Counted from the first letter of the stretch, positions 42,401 through 56,215 are shown. The stretch: 64,000 nt of DNA from Sclerotiophoma versabilis (GCA_012274445.1 JAAROD010000033.1:1984001-2048000), one strand, 5' to 3'. Made by a program: numbers and translations. The notes: generated from the letters alone by a model not told the origin.

Positions 42401-45400
42401 ATCGGGTGCTTTGATGTCCCACTGACCCAGTTTCCGAGCCGTGTGAAGTGTGCTTTCTACAGCATCATCTCCTCGGTCTCTAAACTGCTCATTCGAGAGC
42501 AGCGAGTGGGTGACGCTATTCATGTTGAGCATGATGAGTGACTTGACCGTACCACGAGTATCAGAAAGGTCAAGCCCGTTCTGCCGACGCATTTGGCTGT
42601 CGAGTCGAGCACTTCGGAAGATGAGACTTTTGACACCATCTTCCTCGTAGTCGAGACGGTCCAGGACGGCCGAAAGACTTGAACCTCTATCGACCCCATA
42701 GAACGAATCAGGTTCGTCCAGGTTCTTGTAAATTGCGAGCTGCAGGTCAGTTGGTAACATTGGGGGCGGTACTAGAACCGAAGATCTTCTGGAAGCACTC
42801 TTGACTACTGGCTGGCCTGAGAACGTTTCCGCAAACAGTAAAGCGCTTCTGTACATGGAGCAGGCGGTTGCGGCCCGTGAAGCATCAAGGTAGTCGATCT
42901 CCAGCCACTTGTTTCGATCGACTCTGGTGATTTCTTTTGGCACCGGTTGACTGCGAAGGTACAGAATGGCCTGAATGAAGATGCGCACGTAGGGTGCGTT
43001 CTTGATATTGCAATTGTGGAACCAATCCATGGCAGCCATTGAGACGGCTTCTCGAATACTACGCTCCTCTTCGTACTCAGCCAGTAACACAAGATGAAGG
43101 ATGTAAGGAAACAGCCTCTCTGCCATATGCTCAATACCATGGAGAAGAGCGGGTAAGGCGCCAAGAACTGGATCCTCGGATGCTACCGCACAGAGAGCCA
43201 CTGCAAGATCTCTGACCCAGACAGCCATGGCCTTATGTTCCGTTGGGGCGGCTGCGAGTCCTGGGTCTTCACTGGATGCGATGAGCGCAGAGACAGACGG
43301 ATCTGGAATGTACAGTACGAGCGCCTTCCCCATAGCATCTGGGATCGTATTGTAAATGTCGGCTTCATACTGTCGATCTCCCTTAGGCAAGCGAGCGATA
43401 ACATGTCTGACAGCGTTCTCGGCCAAGCTAACCTCGTGACGTTTGTCGCTGTAGAAGAGATCGACCACTTCTCTAATGATGGTTTCTCTTGAGGTTTTTC
43501 CTAGGGAATCTTTCGATGATTGTCCGGAAGGTATCAGACACCGAGACGCGGGCACAGCCTGTTTGATCTCGCCCTGCGCGCTAAATGCTCGTCCCAGGAC
43601 TCGTGCAGCCCAGAGTAGGTAGCCTTCACCAACATTTAGCCTGCGGCATGATTCCCAAACAAGCCCAGCATAATCAGCAGCGTCATGGTCCTTGCCAAGA
43701 ACATCTTCGCGAGCTGTTGCGGCGAGCTGGAAGTCCTGACAGAGCAGATTCAAAGCAACATCGCGAGAAGTTTTGTTGAGGAGTTTGCGACCGGATCTCA
43801 CATCGTTCAGTATTTCCACAAGTAAGGTGCTTTCTTCACTGCCGCGAATAGCGTTTCCTTCCGCGCGCACTTGCGATGCGGCAGTAGTAATAGACTTGAA
43901 AGCCCTGACAGACGACGATCTCTCATTTAAAGAGATGGCTTCGGCGTGGGACTTCAAGTATTCCGTAAGCCACGCGTGGAACCTGTTTGCTGTAGTCATT
44001 GTCGCGATGTGTTGTGACTGTTGTGTAGTGCTGTCTTGTGCAGTGCCTAGAAAGACTCGGATGGAAATCAAAACTGAAAGGCCGATACCAGTCACGAAAT
44101 TCAGATGTTGCCTGAGGTACTGAGAGCCACGTTCAAACAAATGCTGCATGATGCCCACTGTGTCTTCCGCACATTGTATGTCGGTGAGAAATGGACGTAA
44201 TGACTGTAGTGTCATCTGTAGTGGATAACCCTCATAAGCGACGGGTCCGGCAAGGGCAATGACAATCCTGATCTTGCGGATCATGGATCTAGCATATAAA
44301 GAACCCAGTGCAGGATGAATGCGGTCCAACAAAGCGCGCGTCACATAGGTGAACGTACTTGGATTCCAAAAACTGACAGGGTCATCGCCTGTCCGTCGGC
44401 ACAGTCGCTCCAGCTGGTCTGGCAGGTAAAAGGCGTTGAACGAAGGCTCGATGCCGGTATTGAGATCCTGTGAGGAATGGCTGATGTTGAGCATCTCTGT
44501 CAAGGTCTTGGCGGCCGGTGTGAAGGCTGGCTTCTTCTCTAGTGATTTTCCTATGCGCTCCTCCTGATCGGTTGTCTGCAGTATGCAAGCAAGCACCTGT
44601 GGGAATTGCTTCTGGACAAGATGGAAGTACTTGTCGCTGCCCATGAGATCTTTGAGCAAGTTGGCGTAGCTCGGCTCAGCTTTGTTGCGCGCAAATCCTC
44701 TACAGATATCCCATGAGATAGTATAGGCCGCTGCTTTACCAATATTCCTGCAAAGTAGATCGGTCGTAGTGGTGTCCAGCTGCCCAGCGAGGTATTCGAC
44801 TTCTTCTTTCCGCCCGAACATCATCGCCTGACCCACTGCTTCCGCCTCAACATCTCGAATAAGGTCCGCCAAAGTCGGGTAGCCGAAAGTCAGAAAGGGT
44901 ATGGATGCAATCTTGTTGCGTCGATCCAGCCATGTAAAGAGTATCTGTGGAGCAAATAGCTGGAAGAGTTGCTGTGAGCTTGCCATGCCTCTGGACTCTG
45001 CTACCTTCAATATACAGCGTTGAGCATGTCGAGCGGCTTGCTTGACGGACCCAGCTGTGGCGAAGATACGATAGATACTAGAGCGTAATAGTGTATGCCA
45101 TCGTGATGCCAGTTTGGATAATACAAGCAGTCGAAGAGCGATCCCTTCCAGACCGTCATCCTCGCCAGGAAGGCTACTATCCACGTCCTGCAAAATTTTG
45201 TCATGCTCAGAAAGCACGAAGTCTTCGAACATGGATGGCAATCGTTCAGCAATGTGATACTTCACAATGATCTCACTCTTGGAAAGAAGTTCAAAAAGAC
45301 TAGTTCGAACAGAGGGCACCTTCGGATCTTGCCCAAAGTTCGGGTGATGCTCGAGTAGGCCATGCAAGAAGACGGCGATAGCCTCTTGGAGATGTGTCGA

Positions 45401-48400
45401 TCGTCTAACTCCGTTCTTCTCCAAGCCCTTAACATAGTAAGCATACATATCCTCGATATTTTCGTAGAGGATCTTGGCCTCGGAATCCTTTTCGTCTGGC
45501 CCCCACACAGGTACAGTACCAATAAGAAACTCTACGAGCATACTGTTGGCAACCTCAGATGTGTTGTACTCGCGAGCACGAGGAGCTGCTAGGGCATCAC
45601 TGAGTCGCTCCAGTAGGTTTAGGCAGTCGGTCCGCAAAAGTTGGAGGCCGCTATGTAGAAGAGAGCGAATGAACTGACGAGAATGCAGTAACTCGTTTTC
45701 GCTCAGAGATGTAAGGTAATCCACAAATTTCGAGGGGATTTGATTGCCATTCCGATTCGTGCTTTCCATAACAGCGGCGATGAAATGCAAGTATGAGGAG
45801 GTTGCCGCGCGTAGGGCAGCGATGTCAGTTTCAGCTTGTACAGCATGCCGCGGCACGTCGTTTTCGATGCTTGCCATGTTCGAGGTCATCTGGGAATCAT
45901 CTCCATCATCAATGTCCATGAAATCATCGTCTTCAGCGTAGAAAGACTGCTTGACCTCAATGCGATCTCCCAAAGCTTTACAGAGATGTCTGGATAAAAT
46001 GCTAACGCCTGTTTGTTCGAACACGTTGGGGTTGAGCTTGTGATAGGAACTCAGATCTGGAAGACTCTTGGTGCATGTTTCAAGTACAGCATCAATCTTG
46101 TACTGCTCGGTTTGCGGCTTTGACAGCGTATTGACGAATGCGTGCACGAGCTTGTGGGTGGAGGACTCAAGAGCAATCACTCGACGGTCTTGAGGGTCGT
46201 TGAGACTAGCAATTGCTGGTGCGATGATGCAGAGGTTGGTGACAATACGCATCATGTCTGAAGTGATGCTCTGAACGTTCGACTGAGAAGCCTCCTTCCA
46301 ACGCTCTCTTGTTCTATCCACTTCTGATAGACAGTGCTCTAGAACTCTGATCTCCATATGCGTTGGCGGATATTTGATGACAGCGAGTTGTGAAGGACTG
46401 GGTCGTGAGGGCATCTGTGTAAGGTAGCTTTCGTCGTTTTCGAGCAAGAGGAGATACTGAGCAAGTGTCTGATAGCGAGCATTCCATACTCTAGCCCGAG
46501 ATATGGACCCAAGGATCAGAAAAGGTGATGGCTCCGGAAGGCTAGGCGGTATGTCCAAAGAAGCGTACAATATGTGCAGAACATCTCGAGCGTTGCAATG
46601 ACGCGCATTTGTAGCAGCGTATGTTCGCTCGGACCAAAGACCTGAGGGACTAAGTCAATTTACTACATCCACAGAGTAATGAACTTACTGGGTGTCCACT
46701 TGCTGAAAAGCCAGCTTATAATTTTCTCGGCAGTTTGATTGAAATGGGTTGGGTTCTCCTTCATACGCTCCCGCACGATGGTGGCCAGCAAAGATGAGCT
46801 TGACTCCGTAAGTAATGATGGGCCTGTCAGTTCGATGGAGAGGAGCATGGATTCAATGGTATCTGAAACAGCAGTGAAGGGTACGATTCCAAGCCTCAGT
46901 AGGACATCCATCAAATGACATGCAGTGCGAAACAATGAAGGAGATGTTACGGCCCGAGATGCGCTCTGCCATATGGATACCCAGGACGGCAGAAGCGCGT
47001 CATACTGTGCGGACTTTTGGAACGCGGCGCTGAGAGTGTCAGCAAAGACGACGAGAGTTGTCTGGTATGACTTACGCGGTCAAAGCGATCATCGCCCAGA
47101 CAGAATGTGCCGCGTTCTCGTCGGACATGCACGACGAGAGCCTGTCGATCAGTGCGTGGAGCTTGTCTTCGTCGACAGGACACTGTTGAACTGAAAAAGC
47201 GACAACTTGCAGGGCAGCTCGTTTGGCATTAGAGCGCGGCTCTGCAAGGTGTCGAGTGTACTCATCGAACAAGAGCTCGATACGGGTGCGTTTAGAAACA
47301 CTCTCACCGTCAGCTTCACGATCGTGCAGAGTCTTTTGTTTCCTCTTGTCGAGCATAGACGAGAATCGTGCAATAGCGTACACAGTCGCCCACAGGCCCT
47401 CAGACTTGAGGTGTTCAGTCTCCATGGAAAACACCAGAGTATTAAGTGGATGAGTGTCTGCATCAGCTGTGCCCAGGTGGCGGAAGCAAAGATAATCTTC
47501 CTCAAGGTACTGTTGCATAGTAGTTTCTTTCCGTGTGCGGTAGTCTGCATACATCGTTTCCAGTACTGACTCAAGATCGGAACACGTCGTGGTATCTTCT
47601 AGGTCAGCTACAAGACTCGAGAGGTGGGCTTCTGTATAAGTCAATGTAATCAGTATCTCATCACGCAGTACTTGCTCAGACCACATGACTTTCATCAAGG
47701 GTAGTAGCTCTTTGATGATGCGCTTGGACAAGTCAAGCATTTGCAAGGCTGTGCGAGCGAGAATAGCGTTGATGCCAGCCAGAGCGGCAGCGGCAACACT
47801 GCCACGCCCATTCCTTCGTCTCAAGAAGAACATGAGCGCTGTCATGATTGCTTCAGCTTTATCAAGGACTGGTGCATTGGTTGCTTTGACAAGTGCAAGC
47901 AGACAATGTATGAAATCTTCAGTAGAGTGAGAAAACTCGTCAGCCACCGATCTGGTTCGTGCCACGGGCTCGCGAGGACTGCCTCTTGCGATTGACACAT
48001 CAGTCGAGTCGAATGGTGTGCGACCACGGCTCGAGACATTTGTACCCCAGCTGTTGGACGCTTCAACTTCAGCCTCTATCGATGAGCCAGCCAATGAGTC
48101 GATGCAGAAGTCAACAGTCGCATCCCAGCCGTGTAGAGAGAGGCGCTCAACGTGCGGCTGGTACTCGAGCAGCAAGCGCAAGGTTTTTGGAATATCTTCA
48201 AGGAGCGGCTTTAGACGCGGGTTGTCCCTGCTCGGCAGCACTTCAATGATGGTGTCTATGATGACCTCGACCGTTGAGCTTTTGATTGTGCGTACGCCAG
48301 AGGCTATGACGAGCCGTAAAGCTGTTGCACAGAGCACGAGGTTGGTATTTGACTTGGGGTTCTTGGCCGCGCTGCGCATAACAGCTGAGCGCTCGTCCCT

Positions 48401-48628
48401 CAGACATTGGAACAGTGTCTCGCACAGTGCCAAATAGGCCTTGTTTCCAAGCGCCTCCAAGCTGGGCTTGCCGCGGTTGTGCCTGAGGATGTGGATGAGG
48501 GTTTTCAAACCTTCGGTGCGGCGCTTGACGGACGAAGATTGAACGAGAACTGTAGTGGTGAGCACAATTGCCCGAGGGAGACGTGCAGACCACTCACCCT
48601 TCGCGTCCTGAATGTTGGTGGCACCCAT
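39452..48628 (-). CDS. TEL1: Serine/threonine kinase TEL1 (ATM homologue), 2963 aa
   Basis: Seven exons: 48628-48598, 48549-47076, 47029-46689, 46641-42123, 42073-41683, 41634-40540 and 40492-39452. All introns are 46-49 nt and every phase agrees. The N-terminus (MGATNIQDAK then VLVQSSSVKRRTEGLKTLIHIL) carries the TAN motif of Tel1/ATM. A very long HEAT-repeat solenoid follows, then the FAT region, and the PI3K-like kinase in the last two exons. Catalytic blocks are GLGDRHCHN (Asp near 2769) and HIDLGVSFEAG (near 2788). The end VNELIQQATDEKNLAVLYMGWASYA is a FATC domain of ATM type. It senses double-strand breaks with MRX/MRN and promotes telomere maintenance. Intron 1 is 48 nt with no in-frame stop, so an unspliced product would carry 16 extra residues before the TAN motif. 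Confidence 0.95.
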
Positions 48629-49006
48629 CTTGGCCGCTCACAATCCCGCGCCGTTCGAAAGTCGAGGCGACGGAAGGCGGGCATAGCCAGAAAGGAAAGA
48701 GCGAGGGGACGTGCTATCCAGCAATAGAACCTGGTTCCCTGCAGCTCTGCGACCACAAATCACGCCTCAGAGTCGCGCACTGCACCGCTGGTGGTGTTGT
48801 TGTGCGGAGGCGTGACGGGGATGCTTGCCGTGACGGTCGCCGCCAAGAGGCAAGTCGCGTCCAAGCTCCACCCGCGTACCGCGAAAGTTCGAGCTGGGTC
48901 GTGAGAGGAAAACACGGCGCAAACACGCCCTCACCTGCCCTCTGCCGCCCAATCGCCCGCCCAGCCCGCCGGCGCACGATGCGCAGTGCCTCTCCGCGAC
49001 TCTCCC
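48629..49006. promoter_or_regulatory. Divergent promoter spacer, TEL1 / NUP192
   Basis: This 378-bp GC-rich spacer lies between two ATGs facing outward. It has no ACGCGT. A CGCGAAA at 48880-48886 resembles an SBF site, but a single 7-mer is weak evidence. Confidence 0.6.
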
Positions 49007-52000
49007 ATGGCTGAAGAAGACAGCCTCGCCGCCCTCCAGGGCCTGCACCGCGATCTCTGCGCCCACATCGACCTCCAGCTGCCCGTGCTCGAGCGGCTGG
49101 TGCTGAACCTGGAGGCACATCTGGAGGAGTTCAAGACGCTGCTGGACAAGAAGCCCAAGAACGATGCAAGCAGGAGGCTGCTGTCTGGCGGCAAGATCAC
49201 CATCGACGATAGCGAATACGAGGTCAACGATGATTTCAAGCAGCAGACACTCGAGTTGGCCGATGCCCTGGACCTGGATGAGGTCGATGCCGCAGCTCTC
49301 TTCATGGGAGCTGCAGCCGAGGCCAAGGAGCTGGATCGCACGCAGCTGCAGACCGCCGTCATACGCTTCCACCGCCGCCGCGAATACATCCTCCTCTGTC
49401 TGCGCATCCTCGTGAAGACCGCTCTGGACAACGGAGATGGTGGAGACACAGAGATTGAGGGTCTGCCGACGCTACAGAGGGCCGTGCAGATAATACTGGG
49501 TGTTGACGGTGCCGTAAACCTGGTCAATGCCTATGGCTACTGGAACAAGTGTTTGACTGGCATGTCCAACGTTGAAAAATGGCTGCAGCAGATCATGGAG
49601 CGCGTCCAGAGCACGCAAGTGGTTGGACAAGTGCCACTACCAGGCTTTGTCGAAATCATGGACTTTCAACGCCAGAGCTTGACGAGACAGCATGAGAATC
49701 TATCTGCCATCTGCACGCATATGATCAAGGCTGGCTATGTGAACCTCGACAATTACAAGGCATTGCTGGCCAAGGCGAAGACTCTCGACCGTCACGACAT
49801 CATCACGGTACACTACGTCCCAATGATCATTCGATTGACCGGCTGGACTGCAACTGAAAGCAACGTTATGCTGAAGGACGCGCGCTCCCTTCATGCCTCA
49901 TTGATGGCGGAACGGGAAAGCTCCAGCTGGGCGCTGAGAAACTTCCATGCGGCGACCCTGGCTTGGTGGCTAGCAGAGTACAGTGGCCGATACGTGGATC
50001 CCAACGACCAGGACCCTGCCATACGTGGTGTTGAATTGAAGGCCGAAGCTGAGGCTCGCTCTGATCAATTCATCCGGGCGCTGGACGATGGAGCCTTCCA
50101 CTTTATGCTGTCCATTAGTCAGGATGTGCGACCAACAAGGTGGTACGACCCACAGAAGACCAGCATGCTGTCGACGCTGCTGCAAGATACCGCTATGCTC
50201 AGTTCGGAAACAACACAACCTGAGGAGTTCTTTAAGGTGCTGATCATGGAGCAAATGCAGACTTTTGTCGACTCGTTCATCACGCACATGCCGGATACGC
50301 TGCGGAAGCTGAAGGTCGAAGAAGATGACCAACGAAGAAGGTTACAATTGCAGTTCCAGCAATCAACTGGAGAGTACCCGCTACACCTCGAGAGGTTCAT
50401 GGTCATTGTCGCATATGCATTTGATGGGTTTCCAGATGCAGCTGGCGACTTCTGGAACGACAAGGAGAGCAATCTTTACGGATTCTTGCAGTGGGCAGCC
50501 AAGCGACAGCCAACCCCTCGTATCGCCATGTTCTGCGAGATGTTACGAGCCATCTCTACCGAACAAGAGAACGCAGACTCGGCGCACAAGTTTTTGCTCG
50601 AGGAGGGCGCCTCATCGACCGGAAAGATTCGACGTACGAGTTCACTGAGCTATACCCATATCTTCAACGAGCTGGTGGAGTTCGATCGAGATATTCACGA
50701 ACCAAAGAAAGCCATCCAGATGGGCATTTTTACACAGTCACAGACACCGGCCGATCAGATCGTTGAGCCCGAGAGTGCGACAATGCTGGAAAGCTATCTA
50801 CGTCTTTTGGCGCATCTATGCAGGAACAGCTTTGCTGCACGCCAATGGATTCTCGATTTAAAAGAGTACAACTATCTAGGCATCTGCTTTGGCTTGTGCA
50901 CAGACAAGGTTGAGAGCGGGCTTAGAGCGGCGGCATACGATGCGTTATCGGCTTTGCTGGTAGGCAAGGATGTCAACCGTGCAAGCATTATCTGGAATGC
51001 GCTGGATGATTGGGCCGTCAGTGGCTTCTATGTCGCCTCAAAACCAAACAGCGCCTTGATCTCAACCCCACGAGAGGAGTTTTGGGCCACCTTGGCCGAC
51101 GGATATGATGAAGCAAATGCTTTCGTGCGCCTACTTCATAGCCTTGTCGAACCTTACCCGGAGAGCGAGGGCCTCAACGACGGCTTGCCATTTCCTGAAA
51201 CTCTTGGATCCTCGCGCCGGATGCCTGGCATCGAGAGTTACATTGACTTTGTCATGCAGCAAGTTTTCGCAGAGCGTTCGCAAGAGGTCCTCGATCCATT
51301 GCAGCGTAATGTCATGAGGTGGACATGCTTGCGCTTCATCGTAACGTGTCTGTCCACATTCAACGAGAATCTTGTCGTGTTTGCCAACAAGTCCAGTATA
51401 CCTGTTGATGCTGTCATTGACTCATCCTCCCTTGCCGCTTATGTCTCCATGCATCCTTTCACACGTGTCATGGAATGGCTTTTCAACGACAAAGTTCTTA
51501 AAGCTCTCTTTGCAGCTTCTCACCACGATGTCAGCGAGGTTGATGCTGCTCCTTCAGACTCCCCTCTGGTCCAAACACTGATGCTAAGCATCGAAGTCAT
51601 GGATCAAGTCATGAGATTGCAGGCCACCTATCTTGACATTGTGAAGCCTGTCTTGAAGCAGCAACCGTCCATGCAAGGATCTCCGGTTTCGAATCTTTCA
51701 CTGGCGTCTTTCGAAGATGCAATCTTAAACAACCTTCAAATTGTTGTCGACTTAGGCCTATACTGTGGTACCGGCCATGAAGCTCTAACCATTGCTTCTC
51801 TGCAACTTCTCCAGAAGTTGGCGTCCTCGCGGAAGCTCGCTGTTTCGCCCGCTGGATTTGGACAACGCTCCGGCCGTAGCAAGATTGTTGGCATATTGGA
51901 GCGTGACAATGAAGCAGAGCGAATCGGTCGGTCTTTGCATGGCCTGATGCAGTTCAGTGCTGAAGAGCTCGAAGCTGGCGAGGAAGCCTCTGGATACATC

Positions 52001-54071
52001 GTAAAACTTCGTGTGCTCGAGTTCTTGAACAGTTGTCTTGCTGCCGTGTCTACCAGACCTACGATAGCCCATATTCTGCTGGGTTTCTCATGCGAAAGTA
52101 GCACTGTTCGCATCGCCGAAGACAGCCTGTGGTCAAATGGACAGGCACTTTTCCATGCAATCCTTCTCCTAGGTGTTGAATATCCTGACAACGACGGCGA
52201 ACAATTCCTGGCCTGGAGATCCGAGCTCAAGACAAGGTGCTGGGACATCTTACAAAAGTTATGGCGTTCGCCACTGACCAGTGCCGTTGTCATGGAGGAG
52301 CTACGAGAGAATGAACTGTTATTCATTGAGGCGCCCCGCCTGACGCCAATCAACATTGATGTTCCTTGGCAGGGTCTGTCACTCGGGCAAGGCCTGGAGC
52401 TACTCGCTACAGGTGACTACTCTGAGTTTTTCTCCGGTCCTCCAGCGCTTGCCTTGCAAAACTTCCTTCAGCGACGAGCCGCCTTCCTAGACTATGAATC
52501 GCGAGAACTTCGTCTGACCGTCAAGAAGAGCATGCCTACAATGAAGTCGAGGATCCAATCGTTGCTTCTCGGAACCACCATTCGACCTGGCGAGGATCCT
52601 GTACCTAACCCCAACATCTTCGACCTATTCGACTTCATCGAATTCGTGTACCCAGAGCGCGCTTTGCCGGACCAACATCGCTTTTTCGAAGGTGTCAACC
52701 TCGCCTCTTGCCAAGAGGAGAAGGATGGTAGCCTTCTGTATTCACTGCCGTTGCTCCAGCAAGTCATTCTGTTGAAAATGAAGTTCTGGCGTAAAGACGG
52801 CCTCATCACTGACGAGGTTCAAGAAGCCGAGCTAGCACAGCAGGCGGAGCTGTTGTTGGCCGTGTTCGCTGACTGGAACCGCCGAGCTCAGTTGACCCGT
52901 TATCATAAAGAGATCCTCCAGTCTTGGGTACAACTACTTATGGTTACTGTCCATAGCTGCGAGTTTGAAGACGGAGCAAGGGCTTCCTTTATCCTTCAGA
53001 CACTGCAGGTCATTCTGCCAAAGTTGGAGCAGTCGTACAACGCCGACATTTTCACAGCCCTGCAACTTGCTGGTTTGGCCGAAGCACTCATTCAAAAGGT
53101 CGACTTCGCTTCGACAGCTTTCGATAAGACAGGCGACTTCTCTAACGATCGCCTTAGCCAGCTGTTCCGTGCTGCACTCACAGGCATTTACAGTCCAGTC
53201 TCTTCCCCTGAGCTTCGAGAGTACTGCTACCAGATTTGTTTCCGCTACATCACCGGCACATTTGAGAAAGCTACAACCAACTCCCCACTCGGTCGACACA
53301 CGCTCAACGCCATCAAGAACGGCGGTAGTCATCTCCTCGAGATCATCTGCGATGATGCATATAGCGGTCAAGGCACATGCAAAATCTCGGCCCTCCTGCT
53401 TCTAAACGCCCTTGTGGCCGTAGCGACCCGCCAGCAATCGAAATACATCCTGGAAACCTTCGTTTCGCTCAACTTCGTCGGCGTCCTTGTCGACAACATC
53501 AAGCATATCCCCGAAGAACTTCGCGCAGCAGCAGCACCCCAGGTATCTAGCCTACTGTCCTACTACGATGCCAGTCTCGCACTACTGCTGCGCATCAGTC
53601 AATCGCGTCTTGGCGCTGCCCATGTGCTCAACGCTGGGCTCTTTCCCGCGATTCGCGATTCCCAGATCTTCGCCGTGGATCCAGATATTGGGCTGGAGTT
53701 CGACAACCCGAATGCGTTGAAGAAGTATTACGAGCTCATGCTCTCGGTGCTGCGTGTTGTCAATGCAGCGGTCATTGCGAGAGGCAGGCAGAACGATCAG
53801 ACTGTGTTCCAGGCAAGGGAGTTCTTAAAGGAAAACAGACACAGTATGGTTGCGATCTTCAAGAGGAGTGTGAACGTTGGGGGTGGTGAGAAAGTGGAAA
53901 CGCAGCAGGATTTGGTAGATCTGGTGGACTGCTGGACGGTTTTGGTTGATATTACAGGGTTTTTGCAGGTAAGTCAATATTCGCACAATGGTGTGGGAGT
54001 ATTGAGCTAACAACGTGTAGTATGAAGATTCGTCGACGCTCAAGACGGCGCGCAATAACATGTTCTCATAG
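49007..54071 (+). CDS. NUP192: Nucleoporin NUP192 (NUP205 family), 1670 aa
   Basis: Exons 49007-53968 and 54021-54071, phase 0. The frame is open to GTG 48986, but the first ATG gives MAEEDSLAALQGLHRDLCAHID. The protein is one continuous alpha-solenoid with the conserved blocks of fungal Nup192: LLDKKPKNDASRRLLSGGKI, YEVNDDFKQQTLELADALDLDEVDAA, RREYILLCLRIL, GYWNKCLTGMSNVEKWLQQI, FMVIVAYAFDGFPDAAGDFW and FDLFDFIEFVYPERALP. It has about the expected length for the family (about 1,650-1,800 aa). It is an inner-ring scaffold component of the nuclear pore, binding Nic96 and Nup53-type partners. The last exon encodes only 16 residues, ending LKTARNNMFS. Confidence 0.95.
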
Positions 54072-54382
54072 AACAATATCAGCATGTGTCAGCTGTCGCG
54101 TCTTCAGCGACAAAATATCAATAAAAAAGTATTTGAAGTCATAATTGTTACTCGGGACCAACAACGCGATTGAACCAATAATAAATCTGACCTATAGCTA
54201 AGATTCATGCTTTGTACCGACTCAAGTGCTGCTGTCAAGCGTACATTGGTCGGGGGTGAGACTGGGACAAGCACCTACTACTTTCAATGCATCTAAAACA
54301 TGTATAAGTTATGCTGACATTTCAATTTGCGCAGAATTTTTTTGCTGTGACTTTATGCGTGATATCTAGATGCTAACTGTGT
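54072..54382. other. Intergenic between convergent NUP192 and P450
   Basis: AT-rich 311 bp with no gene; presumably both 3' ends. It marks the boundary between housekeeping and accessory content. Confidence 0.6.
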
Positions 54383-56215
54383 TTACTCCCACTGCTTCAG
54401 GTATGCCTCAACTGCCGCGTAATCTCTTCTAATGACTTCTGCATGCTTCTTGCTTCGCGGCACGATTTTGACTGCGTACGGCGTCGGTTTCTGTGCGAAG
54501 CCGTCCTCGTACTTGCTTGTGTCTAGAGAAACTGTCTCGCCTTTCTCGTTGACGACGGGCTCGATTTTAAAAGCCCACAGAAGCTGTGCAACAATACGCC
54601 ATAGTGTTCGCTCAGCAAGGAACTGGCCAACACATATGCGCCGGCCTGTACCAAATGCGTAATGATCCCGATTCGCGTAATCCGGACTATTGGCGTAGTC
54701 ACTAGCGTGCTTTGGGTGGTTGAGATAACGATCAGGGTTGTAGCTCTCGGCATCCGAGTGATACGTATGATTGAGGGCGTGTACTGGCAAGAAAACTGTT
54801 GCGTTTTTAGGAATCAACATTCCATCGTACCATACGTCTTCTTTCGCACAGTATGGTATGCCTAGGGGAAGACTGGAATGATTGCTTAGAAATGCGCTCT
54901 CCTGATTTAGGGTTGACTTACACTGGGGCAATTCGCAGGCCTTCTTTAATTATGCAGTTGATGTATGGCAAAGCTTCGAAATCCGACCATCGCGGAACCC
55001 GTTCAGTACCGCATATTCGATCAAGTTCAAGCCTTGCTTTCTCTTGGAACTGCGGGTGTTTTGCCAGAAACAGAATGTTGGTCAAGCTTTGGCTGGATAA
55101 TGTGTCGGACGCACCCTCGTGTGCGGTTCCCAGAAGGCTGTCGTTGATCTGGGAGTAAGTTAAGGGCGTGTCAAACTCGATGGTACCATCTAGTACTCGA
55201 TCAAGCAAGGAGTCTCTGGTGTCTCCGTTGTTACGCCTCTCCTCGACCAGTTCCCGTGCTTTTGTGAAGATGGCGTGACAGTGGTGGTATGTCTCCTTTG
55301 CCAATCTTTTCGACGATATCCAGCAATCGGGTATGAGTTTCAGGAAGGGGAAGAGCTCATAGGGAGGATACGACCCAGGCTGAATAGCTCTACTTAACTA
55401 TTGCAGCAAGTCAGTACTAATGAAAGTATGTATTCTGAAGACTCACAGCTTGGGTGGCATCATGAAAATCCTATCGATGTTAGTCGGTCTCTAGTGTAGC
55501 GTAGCCTGACTTACGGATGCCCAAAAACTATTCCAATCAGGGGCTCTCTGGCCGTATAGGATCACGCTTGCAACAGACAAGGTCGTGCGCTGGATGCTAG
55601 ATCGAAACTCATTCGGCTTCTCTAAGATCTCTACCATCAATCGTGTTATCCTACGCTGTGTTAAGCATGCACTAAATATTTGTCGTAGTATATCGTACTC
55701 TGCTTCTTGAACCTTGGCTAGATCTCCATCTAAGCTCTTCGGTGATAACACCTGTGTTAACACCTTCCGGAGGGTGCGCCATGAATCGCCAGTGTGCATT
55801 AGAGCAAGGTTCTCATCTCGACAGGCTATATTCCATTGTTCGTCCGTAGGCCTGTCCGCGTACAACGCTCCTTGCTTATTGAGGAGCTCATGAACGGCAC
55901 GGGGATCGTTCAATACGACGATAGTCGATCTGCCGATTTTGAGTGAGAAAATAGCACCATATTGATCACTCCACTGTTTGAACCTAGATATTTGTTAGAA
56001 GGGTATATAATGATTGCTGAAGATACAATGGCTTACTGGGAGAACAGCCGACTCGAGGGTATCTGGTGTGCGTTTCCCAGTATGGGCAGAGTTGGTGGTC
56101 CGGGCGGCAGATACTTCGCTCGATGACCAGAGTTTAAAGCTTTATAAATAAGACATCCCAAAAAAAATATTATCAAGATCCAAGGCACCGAAAACTGGAA
56201 AGCTAGAAAGGCCAT
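54383..56215 (-). CDS. Cytochrome P450 monooxygenase, 545 aa
   Basis: Five exons: 56215-56037, 55983-55515, 55470-55447, 55397-54922 and 54872-54383 (phases 2, 0, 0, 2). A membrane anchor (MAFLAFQFSVPWILIIFFLGCLIY) precedes the Pro hinge KYLPPGPPTLPILGN. Landmarks are the I-helix AHEGASDT, the ExxR motif in KEGLRIAP, the PERF-like region YNPDRYL and the heme loop FGTGRRICVGQ with ligand Cys463. It is thus a full-length, apparently intact microsomal class II P450 of the type found in fungal natural-product clusters. Exon 3 is a 24-nt microexon (DFHDATQA). Its start is 682 bp from the divergent terpene synthase start, so it is the likely tailoring oxygenase for that product. An in-frame ATG at 56272 would add 19 residues ahead of the anchor, so I prefer 56215. 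Confidence 0.92.
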
